A stretch of 34,584 nt of DNA, from the NCBI GenBank assembly GCA_030612835.1, contig JAUWND010000007.1, positions 1-34,584 on the forward strand, in the 5' to 3' direction. The position numbers and the translations under genes were made by a program. Below the pieces are notes generated by a model. It was not told the origin of the DNA. It made no database searches and worked only from the letters and a program-made list of their open reading frames with translations. This DNA comes from Candidatus Methanophagales archaeon. GTDB taxonomy: Archaea; Halobacteriota; Syntropharchaeia; Alkanophagales; Methanospirareceae. Below, in pieces: positions 7,701 to 15,359 of this stretch (position 1 is the first letter of the stretch; each line of letters begins with the position of its first letter).

Positions 7701-10451
7701 ACCGGAGCAGAAACATTTCATGTCGTTGTATCTCGTTTCCCCTGTCAGTTCGGATGTCGTCCCGGTTGGGTCTGTTATGCTTACCTTCATCTGCGGACAA
7801 TTGTCCTTCTCATAATACCAGGTATAGTACACGTTCACGCTTGCATATTCGACACTTGCACCTGCTGGAATTATTATGTCGTAATGTGTATCTATGGAGG
7901 TCCCAACAGAATACAATCCGATATATTTGCCGTCGCCAGTTGTGAACGTGAGATGACCATTAAGTGTACCGCGTTTAACGTTTCCCAGTGGGTGGTCCGC
8001 CATGTATCCGTTGTAGCAGGCTTCTGCTACTTCCGTTGCCTCATTGTTCGTCTCATTGCTTTCAATTATCTCGTTATCGCAATCTGCTATCGCTTTGAGT
8101 TCATACTCTTTTGATGTATCAGTATAGGAGCACCCAGTAAAGCAGTCACTCCCACCTGGTTCCCACTTGAACTGCACGGTTGTTGTCTCTTTAACCCCTA
8201 AGCTTGGTATCGTTTCCTTACCAACTAAACCACCGTCTGCCGATACGCTAACACTAAAAGCTCCAGCAGAAGCAGTGCCGTTGTTCTTTACCGTTACGTC
8301 TACCTCATTCAATATGTTGAACCAAGGAGGAGTCTTATTATTGAAATGGTATGCTTTGATGCTTTTGTTTACTACGATCAAGTCTGGCTTATCTACTGAG
8401 GGGCACTTCACGCTGTTCTCCTTGCAGTTGTTTGTCTCGTCACTCTCGTCAACTCCATTGTCTTTGTCTGTGTCTGCACAAACGGTGACGTTTAAGGTGG
8501 CTCCACAGGGGCACTCGAAAGGACCGACAGTGTTCTCATGGCTTTCTCCTTTTGCTATTGCGGGTGTGGAGGAATTGGATGATGGTACACCGTTGATATA
8601 GATGGTTGTTTGGCTCGCATTTGCATCCGCAGATCCGATGTTATTCACCTTGTAAGTTATGGTGAAGTTACCAGCAGCATCAAACGTCTCGTTCTTCTCG
8701 CTGATTACCAGGTCGGGCTTTCCTAGACACACCACCTCGTTCTCATTGCAGTTGTTCGTCTCGTCGCTCTCGTCAACCTCATCGTATTTGTCTGCACAAA
8801 CGATGACCTTTAGGGTGGCTCCGCAAGCACACTTGAAAGGACCGACAGTGTTCTCATGGCTTTCTCCTTTTGCTATTGCGGGTGTGTAGAAATCGGATGG
8901 AGCACCGTCGATAGAGATGGTTGTTTGGCTTGCATCGGCATCGCCATCCCCCACGTTTGCTATGGTATAGGTTACATTGAAGTTGCAATCCCCAAATGCT
9001 TCGGTTTTATTGGTGATAACCAAGTCAGGCATTTTGTAGTTCAGCACAAGGAACGCATTTGCAGGCATCATGTTGTCGCCATCATCTGCTTGACCAACCA
9101 CATTGTCGCAGCCGTGGAGATAAAGAGCTGTTACATTAGTTACGTTCACGCCGACCTGCGCATTCAAGCTTCCTATGTGCATGGAAATGCTGTCTATTGA
9201 TAGGTCATAATTCTCGCTGTAGCCATGATATACACCAGTGCCAAGTTTTAGATCGTTGAAGAAGAGATAATTGGTCATTCCCGGATCCCGTTCTGCGCTG
9301 CCCCAGGGCGATACAAGGCCGAGCGTTGCATTCGCCACCTCGCCCGTTTCCACGCTTGCCGGGAACGTTGCGTTGTTTATGCACTCCTCCCAGCACAGGT
9401 TTACACTCGTTGGATCGCTCCTACCGCCCAAAAGTACGTCTGCACCCCTATTGATCTGGTATTCAATTAGCGGTGCATTTTCATCTTCATAGACAAGTGC
9501 AATTCCCGGTGCTGCGGTACAGAAGTATTTACACTTCTCTGTGCAGTTGTTCTTCACAGTCACGGTATAAGTGCCACTGCCCGTGATGTATCCTGTTAGA
9601 TTGTAGACATAATTCCCCCACGCCGATACCCGTGATGCTCCGGGACATGTGCAGTTCATGTCATTATAAGCCTTTTCAAGCGGCAGAACGTATGTTCCAG
9701 TTGTGGTTTCTATGCTCACCTCCATCTCGGGACATGCCTCAGATGGCTCAGTCCACTTGTAGTAAACATTCAGGTCTGCGAGAATAACAGTTGCAGTTTC
9801 TGGCAATGTTATGTCATAGTTCGTAACCTGAGTATCACCCACTGAATACAGACAACTGTACACGCCATCGCCAGTTGTGAACATTAACGCGCCGTGAACT
9901 GTGCCGTGCGCAACATTTTCCAGTGGCTCGTCAGCCATGTAGCCGTTGTAGCATGCTCTTGTCTTTTTAGGGTCTAATACTAACCTCTCGTTGTTCGTTT
10001 CGTTTGTTTCTGTAACTTCGTTATCGCAATCTGCTACTGCAGTGATGTTATTTTTGAAGTCCCTGAATGACCAGTTGAAGTAACAAAAATTATCTATAGT
10101 CTTGAGACAATCGTCTCCAATTGGCTTCCAGTTCTCGAACGTCACGGTCTCATTCGCACCCGCAGCCAAACTTGATACTGGCAATCTGCCAAAGAACTCG
10201 TCACCTATGTATAGACTAACATTGGATGCTTTTGCAGGTGTGCTACCATTGTTCTTTACTGTAACGTCTATCTCGTTCGATAGGTTGAACCAGGCGGGAC
10301 AGTCGGTATTATTGTGGTATGCTTTGATCTCGGTGATTATAAGGTCCGGCTCTTCACCGGATCTCTGAAGATCCCCCTGCGCGCAGATTGGTATTATGCC
10401 GAATGCTACTATTGCTACCGTTACGATCAAGGCAATATGTTGTTTATTCAT
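4794..10451 (-). CDS. Giant secreted CARDB/DUF3344/DUF11 mosaic protein, 1885 aa
   Basis: Modules in order, positions approximate: signal peptide 1-26 (ends ICAQG); CARDB1 34-165; DUF3344-1 169-472; CARDB2 474-575 (PDLVITNKTEAF); CARDB3 576-683 (PDLVISEKNETF); CARDB4 684-810; DUF3344-2 812-1116; CARDB5 1118-1217; CARDB6 1218-1326; a DUF11-like domain 1327-1425 (ITKSSSPTSVSPGGTVNYTI). A duplicated module follows (EHGSGLYSSDEVL and EHGSGIYSSDEIF, about 1475-1600 and 1715-1840). The first copy ends in a charged segment of about 100 residues that the second lacks. The tail is proline- and cysteine-rich (ending LTCPCDP), with no membrane anchor. I infer a large secreted, glycosylated surface protein. 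CARDB2/3 and CARDB5/6 are recent internal duplicates. The first CARDB and DUF3344 closely match the second half of the upstream gene. The best ribosome site serves a nine-codon ORF overlapping this start. Confidence 0.88.
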   Translation of the reverse strand: MNKQHIALIVTVAIVAFGIIPICAQGDLQRSGEEPDLIITEIKAYHNNTDCPAWFNLSNEIDVTVKNNGSTPAKASNVSLYIGDEFFGRLPVSSLAAGANETVTFENWKPIGDDCLKTIDNFCYFNWSFRDFKNNITAVADCDNEVTETNETNNERLVLDPKKTRACYNGYMADEPLENVAHGTVHGALMFTTGDGVYSCLYSVGDTQVTNYDITLPETATVILADLNVYYKWTEPSEACPEMEVSIETTTGTYVLPLEKAYNDMNCTCPGASRVSAWGNYVYNLTGYITGSGTYTVTVKNNCTEKCKYFCTAAPGIALVYEDENAPLIEYQINRGADVLLGGRSDPTSVNLCWEECINNATFPASVETGEVANATLGLVSPWGSAERDPGMTNYLFFNDLKLGTGVYHGYSENYDLSIDSISMHIGSLNAQVGVNVTNVTALYLHGCDNVVGQADDGDNMMPANAFLVLNYKMPDLVITNKTEAFGDCNFNVTYTIANVGDGDADASQTTISIDGAPSDFYTPAIAKGESHENTVGPFKCACGATLKVIVCADKYDEVDESDETNNCNENEVVCLGKPDLVISEKNETFDAAGNFTITYKVNNIGSADANASQTTIYINGVPSSNSSTPAIAKGESHENTVGPFECPCGATLNVTVCADTDKDNGVDESDETNNCKENSVKCPSVDKPDLIVVNKSIKAYHFNNKTPPWFNILNEVDVTVKNNGTASAGAFSVSVSADGGLVGKETIPSLGVKETTTVQFKWEPGGSDCFTGCSYTDTSKEYELKAIADCDNEIIESNETNNEATEVAEACYNGYMADHPLGNVKRGTLNGHLTFTTGDGKYIGLYSVGTSIDTHYDIIIPAGASVEYASVNVYYTWYYEKDNCPQMKVSITDPTGTTSELTGETRYNDMKCFCSGAMWVFPWGNYVYDLTNYIQASGIYTVTVKRTGGKSFCIAAPGIVFVYEDEEAPLIEYWVNNGADVLLCGRRQDGGYLAWQECINNATFPSASHTTDEVMSATLGVVSPWAGSTGTPGTTSYLFFNGEQLGTAVYHGFGGTYDESIDSMTMEIGSGNAQVGVDVTDVTSLYHKGSENVVGQADDGDNMMPTNAFLVVQYIEKLPDLEIVDKWESWVNETHYNVTYVVLNNGNAIAPAGHNTTLFVDGVKIEHKQVPVDLAPGDNYTGTFDTLIACTNESYTIKVCVDEDYNCLENVWSCVRTPDLEIKKEWENWINESDYTVSYIIRNIGSATAPAGHNTSLFIDGVETEHKQVPVNLTPGESYTDTFDTVIVCTGESDTIRVCADNDNVIDELNEDNNCRENVVSCIGIPTITKSSSPTSVSPGGTVNYTINYSYAVGSNLTNVTITENYPERVTFISANPAPDAGTNNKWTIGNLSAGENTTGEITITVKVPESIDLTFTESGSVSGEGFVMVSKELSTAQSPYSLENVVTLSCTELSPVSASAITAVDEVVGTSLDITEHGSGLYSSDEVLNLQTKNKTISLEKTTEAKYMPTSFNFSNGFSTTFSSKWMQDICIKNNMIDVVVHKKISSASRIKDDTRSEVDASSIAMAFTSSFFGVTHIGSKSKDAKTSEDYIGLFNISWAEKKELKYLFNWGDVPGNDSDKLIRFLVDTLDLKWAENATITKSSDDMVISVSTDEKTAKLIMAENKEKVTVKVGDKTIHILIVKTENDKLKVYDKLVSRPKSVSGVGYVMVDEVFSEGQMQVIEHGSGIYSSDEIFDSHGLEKSSRAEYLPTYFSFSDGFSTIYTSKWLQGICTKDKDAGTAIHKKISDASYMEDETIATKSSMDFESYFNGSMHLGVRTSEVNISEDYIGQFYVSQVIKRVKLTSGNESNTTSNTSDWLSCPFPGPSPKHSPPPDLTCPCDP
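8517..8886. repeat. Internal duplication in the 1885-aa gene (CARDB2/CARDB3)
   Basis: A 52-base stretch is identical at 8517-8568 and 8835-8886, and the surrounding modules are highly similar in DNA. This is coding repetition from a recent tandem copy of one CARDB module. A weaker pair exists for CARDB5/6 near 6480-7080. Confidence 0.8.
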
Positions 10452-10473
10452 TTTTTTTCTTCCCCGCCCCCAT
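10444..10473 (-). other. Nine-codon leader ORF overlapping the start of the 1885-aa gene
   Basis: The strong GAGGTGA site in this spacer is correctly spaced (8 bases) for an ATG at 10473, not for the ATG of the long gene. The short frame reads MGAGKKKNE and stops at a TAA that overlaps the long gene's start (AATGAATAA). A run of eight A bases separates the two frames; one A fewer would join them in frame. This is either a translation-coupling leader or a homopolymer length error. Confidence 0.45.
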
Positions 10474-10528
10474 CTTTATTTCACCTCTAAACTAAACTAA
10501 ACTAAAAAATACTTAGTTTATTCTTTAC

Positions 10529-12853
10529 TTAGTATGCCACCACCAAAAACGCATTCGTAGGCATCATGTTGTCGCCGTCATCTCCCTGACCAACGACATT
10601 CTCGCTGCCTTGGAGATAATGAGCTGTTACATCTGTTACGTTCACGCCGACTTGCGCATTCGCGCTACATATCTCCATGGTCATGCTGTCTATTGCATTG
10701 TAATACGTTTCACCGTAGCCGTGATACACACCAGTTCCGAGTTCTACGTCGTTGAAGAACAGGTAGTTTGTCTGTCCGGGCTCCCACGAGGAACCAGCCC
10801 ATGGTGATACCACACCGAGCGTTGCAGTCACCACCTCGTAAGTCACATTGCTTGCCGGGAACGTTGCATTGTTTATGCACTCTTCTAATGATAGGAATCC
10901 GCCATCGCCTCTGCGTCCGCCTATGAGTATGTCAGCCCCATTATTGACCCAATATTCAATTAGCGGTGCGTTTTCATCCTCATAGACGAGCACGATACCA
11001 GGTGCTGAGATGCAGAAGCTTTGACCGCCTGTTCTCTTCACGGTCACCGTGTAAGTACCACGGCCCTGAATATAATCCTTCAGGTCGTAGACGTAGTTAC
11101 CCCAGGGGAATACCCATGATGCACCGGGACAGAAACATTTCATGTCGTTGTATGCCTCTTCCAGTGGCAGTATGTATGTCCCGGTTGCGTTTGTTATGCT
11201 TCCCTCCATCTGCGGACAACTCTCCTTCTCATAATACCAGGTGTAGTACACGTTCAAGTTTGCGGATTCAACACTTGCACCTGCTGGAATCGTTATCTCG
11301 TATTGTGTATCTCTGGAGTCCCCAACAGAATATAATCCGGTATATATGCCGTCGCCAGTAGTGAAATTCAGATGCCCGTGAATTAATCCGTGTGCAACGT
11401 TTTCCAATGGCTCGTCTGCCATGTATCCGTTGTAGCAGACGCTCTCTACTATCGTTATCTCATTGTTCGCCTCATTCGATTCTGCTACATCGCCATCGCA
11501 GTCTACTATACAGGTGATGTTGTAATCATTATATGACCCGTTGAATTGACATGGTGGTCGCTGGCAATCGTCTCCAATTGGCTTCCAGTTCTCGAACGTC
11601 ACCCTTTTATTCGCACCGGCACTCAAGCTCGATACTGGCAGCTTGCCAAAGAACACGTCTTCGATGTATAAGCTAACGTCAGACGCGCCAGCAGGTGCTG
11701 TGCCATTGTTCCTTACCGTTACATCTATCTCATTCGATAGGTTGAACCATGCAGGAGTGGTAGTGTCGTTGTGGTAAGCATTGATCTCAGTTACGACCAG
11801 GTCGGGCTCTCCTGAAACTGTGTAATTAGCAGTCAGAAATGCCAGGCCTATCTTGTAGTATGGTCCGTCGCGGTCGTAGGTCAAGGTGTTGTTGCTATTG
11901 CTATTGAATAGACTTGACACGTACCATGTATCGTATCCTGAATACCCACCCTGCCAGTTCACTCCATCATCACCGGTTGGATCAGTTGGAATGCTGACAC
12001 CATTAAAGGTGTATTTACCGTCTTGACTTGCCATATGCACAACCGTCAGATTAGAATTATGTACGGTTGAGCCTTCAGGCAGATCAGCCGAGAAATTCGT
12101 TTCACCGATATAATTAGGTTTTTCTTCATTATCCCAGTAATAGTTGTCCACATCATGTCCTCGGTTTACCCAGTAATGCACAGTGTCCGTATCCCCATCG
12201 TTGTATGCTACCACCAGGGTGACTAACTTTATCCTACCGTCAAAATTAGGATATATTTTCGATGTCTCTATCGCCACATTGCTATTGGGCTGCACAAGAT
12301 CTGTAACATTATACCACATCAAGTAATCACTCGTTACGCGGACACGATGGTCGTTTTCCCATTCAGGACCTCTCCCATAATCTGGTCCTGCATCCATGTA
12401 TCCGGTTGTCCCATTAGCACATGGTGTCTCGTACAACAGAGCAGGGTATGTATAGCAACCATCAAGCAGCTCACTGGTGGGTGTGCCACCGAGGTGAACA
12501 CCGTTAAATGTTATGTTCACCGTACCAGGGTAGCAGTTTTGCATATGTGCGCAGTATATAGCCACATACAACTGCGCCCACTCCACGTCCGTATACGAGG
12601 GTAGTGTGTAGCTCTTTGTCCAGTCAGTAACGAGAGGACAAGAATCGTCAAACCACAGGTCACCGCTCACTTCGCCTTCATGTACGCTCGTAAGTGGTAA
12701 TCCGCCACAATATGGGTCTGCAGACGCTATTGCACCGAATGACAACAGAACGATAATTGCTGCTGCTGTTGTAAACAATATAACTTTTGCATTCATTTTT
12801 TTCTGCTTTTCACATCCTAAATTTTTCACATCCGACTTCTCATTTCCTTTCAT
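10529..12853 (-). CDS. Secreted DUF3344-CARDB-DUF3344 surface protein
   Basis: The ORF track starts at 12853, but the signal peptide proper begins at the ATG at 12796 (MNAKVILFTTAAAIIV, ending GAIASA), giving about 755 aa; the first 19 codons are a leader (see finding). From 12796 the order is DUF3344-1 27-325 (YCGGLPLTSVHEGEVSGDLW), CARDB 327-450 (EPDLVVTEINAYHN) and DUF3344-2 450-755 (CYNGYMADEPLENVAHG to GDDGDNMMPTNAFLVVAY). The front half is a close paralogue of the front of the 1379-aa gene at 15360. The back half closely matches the first CARDB and DUF3344 of the 1885-aa gene downstream, so this gene is a module hybrid. It is first in the minus-strand run to position 1, with a 77-base gap to the next gene. 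No anchor is visible; I infer a secreted product. Confidence 0.87.
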   Translation of the reverse strand: MKGNEKSDVKNLGCEKQKKMNAKVILFTTAAAIIVLLSFGAIASADPYCGGLPLTSVHEGEVSGDLWFDDSCPLVTDWTKSYTLPSYTDVEWAQLYVAIYCAHMQNCYPGTVNITFNGVHLGGTPTSELLDGCYTYPALLYETPCANGTTGYMDAGPDYGRGPEWENDHRVRVTSDYLMWYNVTDLVQPNSNVAIETSKIYPNFDGRIKLVTLVVAYNDGDTDTVHYWVNRGHDVDNYYWDNEEKPNYIGETNFSADLPEGSTVHNSNLTVVHMASQDGKYTFNGVSIPTDPTGDDGVNWQGGYSGYDTWYVSSLFNSNSNNTLTYDRDGPYYKIGLAFLTANYTVSGEPDLVVTEINAYHNDTTTPAWFNLSNEIDVTVRNNGTAPAGASDVSLYIEDVFFGKLPVSSLSAGANKRVTFENWKPIGDDCQRPPCQFNGSYNDYNITCIVDCDGDVAESNEANNEITIVESVCYNGYMADEPLENVAHGLIHGHLNFTTGDGIYTGLYSVGDSRDTQYEITIPAGASVESANLNVYYTWYYEKESCPQMEGSITNATGTYILPLEEAYNDMKCFCPGASWVFPWGNYVYDLKDYIQGRGTYTVTVKRTGGQSFCISAPGIVLVYEDENAPLIEYWVNNGADILIGGRRGDGGFLSLEECINNATFPASNVTYEVVTATLGVVSPWAGSSWEPGQTNYLFFNDVELGTGVYHGYGETYYNAIDSMTMEICSANAQVGVNVTDVTAHYLQGSENVVGQGDDGDNMMPTNAFLVVAY

Positions 12854-13030
12854 TTTCTTTTTTTACTTTACTTTACAACCTCCTTTTTTTAACTGTTTCG
12901 TATCTTGTGGGCATATTTTTACAAAGCCTCTTCTTTTCCCATCGCTTCTTCTTTGCCCACACATTCGCTTTTTTATTATCCTTTGCGTAAGATGATTTCA
13001 GCCCATATTAATAAAAAGGTTTTCTATTTT
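12797..13030 (-). promoter_or_regulatory. Promoter and long leader of the 12.8-kb operon
   Basis: Read on the minus strand, a BRE/TATA-like element GAAAACCTTTTTATTAATA lies at about 13004-13025, some 210 bases before the ATG at 12796. The leader between them is shared with the 19499 gene, including an identical 35-base run (12928-12962 and 19626-19660). It also carries a GGAGGTTG site about 24 bases before the 12853 ATG, and an inverted pair GTGGGCA/TGCCCAC (12906-12912, 12954-12960) not kept in the other copy. The transcription start is inferred from the TATA position only. Confidence 0.5.
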
Positions 13031-13186
13031 TGCCGATTTTGTACCCAAATTTAACAACCATATTTTAAAAGCGTTTTTTCAGTCATTTTAATCACTTATT
13101 TTTGTAATGGGATATTTATATTCTGGTATAAATTCTAAAAATAAAATAAAATAAATGTATTTGTTTAGCTCCTTTTTATAACCACC

Positions 13187-13207
13187 CGATTACACAGATT
13201 TTCACGA
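13187..13207. repeat. Degenerate half of the ACACAGATT-type repeat
   Basis: GATTACACAGATTTTCACG resembles one arm of the palindromic repeats at 15034, 33644 and 33957. No opposite arm is seen nearby, so this is probably a decayed solo arm. Confidence 0.35.
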
Positions 13208-13247
13208 GAAAATAATCCAGCTCTTCAAGTGAAGATACGCCATATCG

Positions 13248-13279
<32 letters not shown>

Positions 13280-13284
13280 GGTAA

Positions 13285-13294
13285 TTTATTTAAT
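13285..13294 (+). promoter_or_regulatory. TATA-like element for the small plus-strand gene
   Basis: TTTATTTAAT lies about 47 bases before the ATG at 13332. A start point about 25 bases downstream would leave a short leader containing or bordering the GGAGG site at 13317-13321. The element is immediately flanked by the microsatellite. Confidence 0.4.
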
Positions 13295-13331
13295 ACTCTC
13301 GCTTATACTATGAGAAGGAGGATGCAGAAGA

Positions 13332-13583
13332 ATGCATAAACTATGCAGGATTGATATTGGGCGAGGTAAAGAGATATATAAAGAGATAGATAATAAATTG
13401 AGGGAATTGGCGGAGAAACTCCGAGTGAGATATAACGTGAGTAAAATAATCCCTGCCGTACTGGGTTTAACAGATTTGCCAATAGAACCTTGGTGTTATA
13501 CCGAAGAGGAGTTTAGAGCGATGATAATAGATAAAAACGACTTTATAACAGAAGTATTGAAGGATGGTAAGAGGATATTTTGA
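13332..13583 (+). CDS. Small protein resembling the C-terminal half of a nucleotidyltransferase
   Basis: The 83-aa product is preceded by GGAGG 10 bases before the ATG, so it looks translated. Its second half (PWCYTEEEFRAMIIDKNDF, then EVLKDGKRIF) follows the usual ending of small archaeal MNT/polymerase-beta-type nucleotidyltransferases, which often act as antitoxins beside HEPN proteins. The N-terminal GSxxxG..DSD catalytic motif expected in that family is absent, and no HEPN partner is nearby. The gene may be a truncated remnant kept with its own ribosome site, or a diverged regulatory half-domain. It is convergent with the beta-propeller gene, whose truncated end lies 34 bases away, so a rearrangement may have joined the two. 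Family assignment is from memory of the C-terminal pattern only. Confidence 0.5.
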   Translation: MHKLCRIDIGRGKEIYKEIDNKLRELAEKLRVRYNVSKIIPAVLGLTDLPIEPWCYTEEEFRAMIIDKNDFITEVLKDGKRIF

Positions 13584-13617
13584 TTAGTTAATCCCTTTTA
13601 GCCATGTCTGGTCTGCA

Positions 13618-14910
13618 TCAAGCCGCCTTTAAGTTCAGATACCTTGTATTCGTAGCATTAGTATCGTAGTATGCTCCTATTTCGTCAGCTTTTAAATCTA
13701 TCGGGACAGATAATTTTACCACCCACACGTCGGTATAGCCGGCGCCGAAAGAGTTTGTGTAGCCTGCTGCAATGTATCCTCCATCAGAAGTCTGCTGGGC
13801 CGAATAGCTTTTCTCCAGGCCTGTTCCTCCAAAGGTCACGTTCCACTGTTCATTCCCATATGCGTTTGTCTTCATAATCCAGAAGTCAGCCGAACCAGCG
13901 CCGTAAGACCCCGTATACCCTGCTATAATGTACCCGCCATCCCTGGCCTGATTGACAGAATAACCTTCATCCATGGCGGCTCCGCCAAAAATACTGTTCC
14001 ATTCTTCGTTACCATCCGGATCAATCTTTATCAGCCACGCATCCTGCCGATTATTTGTGCTTCCTGCCATGATATACCCGCCATCTGTCGTCTGCAGGAC
14101 TGAGTAGCCATAATCATAGTATGGACCACCGAACGTCCTGTTCCACTGTTCTATCCCATTTGAATCTGTCCGTATGAGCCATGCGTCAATCACTTCAGCG
14201 CCGTAAGAGCTTGTTCGTCCTGCAATGATGTATCCACCATCATAAGTCTGCTGAACGGAAGCGGCATACTCGCAGGCATCAGTTCCAAATGTCCTGTTCC
14301 ACTGTTCGGTCCCATTTAAATCGGTTTTTATCAGCCATGCATCCGCACGTGCACCAGCATAAGGGTCTGTCCGTCCTGCGATGATGTACCCTCCATCAGA
14401 AGTCTGCTGAACCGAATGACCCCAATCAAGACCAGTTCCACCGAACGTTCTGTTCCACTCTTCCGTCCCATCCGAATCAGTCTTTATCAACCATGCATCG
14501 TAATCACCAGCGCCGTATGAACGCGTGTATCCTGTAATGATGTAACCGCCATCAGAGGTCTGCCGGACAGAGCCGCGATCGAGGAAGTCTGCCTCTGCAC
14601 CTCCAAATGTCTTGTCCCACTCTTCAGTCCCGTTTGAATCTGTTTTTATCAGCCATAAGTCAGCATCACCAGCGCCGTAAGAATATGTGTGTCCTGCGAG
14701 TATGTATCCACCGTCTGCAGTTTGCTGGACTGAGTAGCAATAATCATCGTCAGCTCCTCCGAATGTCCTGTTCCATGATTCTTCAGGTGGCGTCTGTGCC
14801 ATCCCTGGCATCACCATTATCGCAGCTATCAGCGCAATAGCAACAATGCCTAAACATTTCTTTAGAGAAGAAAGCTTTACCAAAGAAACCTTCTCATTTT
14901 CCCCCTTCAT
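13618..14910 (-). CDS. Secreted seven-repeat beta-propeller protein with truncated CARDB tail
   Basis: A signal peptide (about 1-39, ending MPGMAQT) is followed by seven repeats of about 52 residues. They share the pattern QTxDGGYIIAGxT...DAWLIKTDxxGxEQWNxTFGG, which should fold as a seven-bladed beta-propeller outside the cell. After the seventh blade the protein ends with IDLKADEIGAYY and NTRYLNLKAA. This matches the opening of the CARDB domain in the 513-aa protein at 21400 (LDVNEIEAYY, IRYLNLNN), but the stop comes about 28 residues in, where a complete CARDB has about 100. The gene therefore probably lost a longer C-terminal part. No ideal ribosome site is seen before the ATG at 14910. 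Such propellers are common in methanogen surface proteins; the ligand is unknown. Confidence 0.82.
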   Translation of the reverse strand: MKGENEKVSLVKLSSLKKCLGIVAIALIAAIMVMPGMAQTPPEESWNRTFGGADDDYCYSVQQTADGGYILAGHTYSYGAGDADLWLIKTDSNGTEEWDKTFGGAEADFLDRGSVRQTSDGGYIITGYTRSYGAGDYDAWLIKTDSDGTEEWNRTFGGTGLDWGHSVQQTSDGGYIIAGRTDPYAGARADAWLIKTDLNGTEQWNRTFGTDACEYAASVQQTYDGGYIIAGRTSSYGAEVIDAWLIRTDSNGIEQWNRTFGGPYYDYGYSVLQTTDGGYIMAGSTNNRQDAWLIKIDPDGNEEWNSIFGGAAMDEGYSVNQARDGGYIIAGYTGSYGAGSADFWIMKTNAYGNEQWNVTFGGTGLEKSYSAQQTSDGGYIAAGYTNSFGAGYTDVWVVKLSVPIDLKADEIGAYYDTNATNTRYLNLKAA

Positions 14911-14984
14911 CCCCTTTTTCTCAGATTTCTTCCCCCTTTCATCTTACCTTCTCTTACCAGCATACCATTTTTCTTACTATAGAG

Positions 14985-15012
14985 CTTGTCTATTAATCTT
15001 TGCTTAGACAAG
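14985..15012. promoter_or_regulatory. Perfect 8-base inverted repeat upstream of the propeller gene
   Basis: CTTGTCTA and TAGACAAG are separated by 12 AT-rich bases, about 75 bases before the ATG at 14910. The centre contains ATTAAT and could be a weak TATA element, in which case the arms could be an operator. It might equally be a hairpin. No protein is assigned. Confidence 0.3.
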
Positions 15013-15033
15013 AAAGCATAAATTTTGATAATC

Positions 15034-15266
15034 GGACGCAGATGAACGCAGATAATCAGGATTTTAAATATAAGGTTTAGTTGACGGAGGAGATTATTAG
15101 AATCTTCTATCGAGTTTATAATAAACTGGGTTTATTATGGTTTTCTGGAAAGTGTTTATGAGAATGCAATGATGATAGAACTTAATTTTGTTTGGCACTA
15201 AACCGGAAGTTAAACGTAAGGCATTTGATACTTTGAGAAAATAGTTTTCTGCGTAAATCTGCGTCC
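15034..15266. repeat. Repeat element with inverted GGACGCAGAT ends
   Basis: The ends are GGACGCAGATGAACGCAGA at 15034-15052 and, inverted, TCTGCGTAAATCTGCGTCC at 15248-15266 (17 of 19 match). The 195-base interior has no convincing gene. The left flank AATTTTGATAAT also occurs at the same relative place in the MITE-like element at 33913, so the two seem related. Confidence 0.6.
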
Positions 15267-15345
15267 TAAATAGGTAGAAGTTATACTTTATATACTATAA
15301 AAAATAGGAAAAGGGGAAAAAAAATCCCTTCATTTTTTTCCTTTA
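15267..15345 (-). terminator. U-rich terminator block after the 1379-aa gene
   Basis: On the minus strand, shortly after the stop codon, there are pyrimidine/U runs (GATTTTTTTTCCCCTTTTCC, then TATTTTTTATAG), typical of archaeal termination. A similar block, in the same order beside the same palindromic repeat, lies at 33703-33770. Confidence 0.5.
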
Positions 15346-15359
15346 TCTGCACATACCTT

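Noticed and set aside
6480-9000. Regularly spaced repeats that might suggest a CRISPR array
   Set aside because: The repeats are about 300 bases apart, imperfect, and in frame with duplicated CARDB modules, so they are coding duplications.
5001-9492. Many plus-strand ORFs of 60-144 codons across the 1885-aa gene (e.g. 8167-8601, 6025-6354, 5362-5676)
   Set aside because: They lie entirely opposite a clearly coding frame, have no ribosome sites, and their repeats simply mirror the repeated modules on the other strand.
13120-13160. CTGGTATAAATTC at 13121 and CTGGTATGAATTC at 33606 as a shared operator
   Set aside because: The match is short, lies 300 or more bases from the genes in AT-rich DNA, and may be part of the duplicated spacer; too weak to list as a feature.
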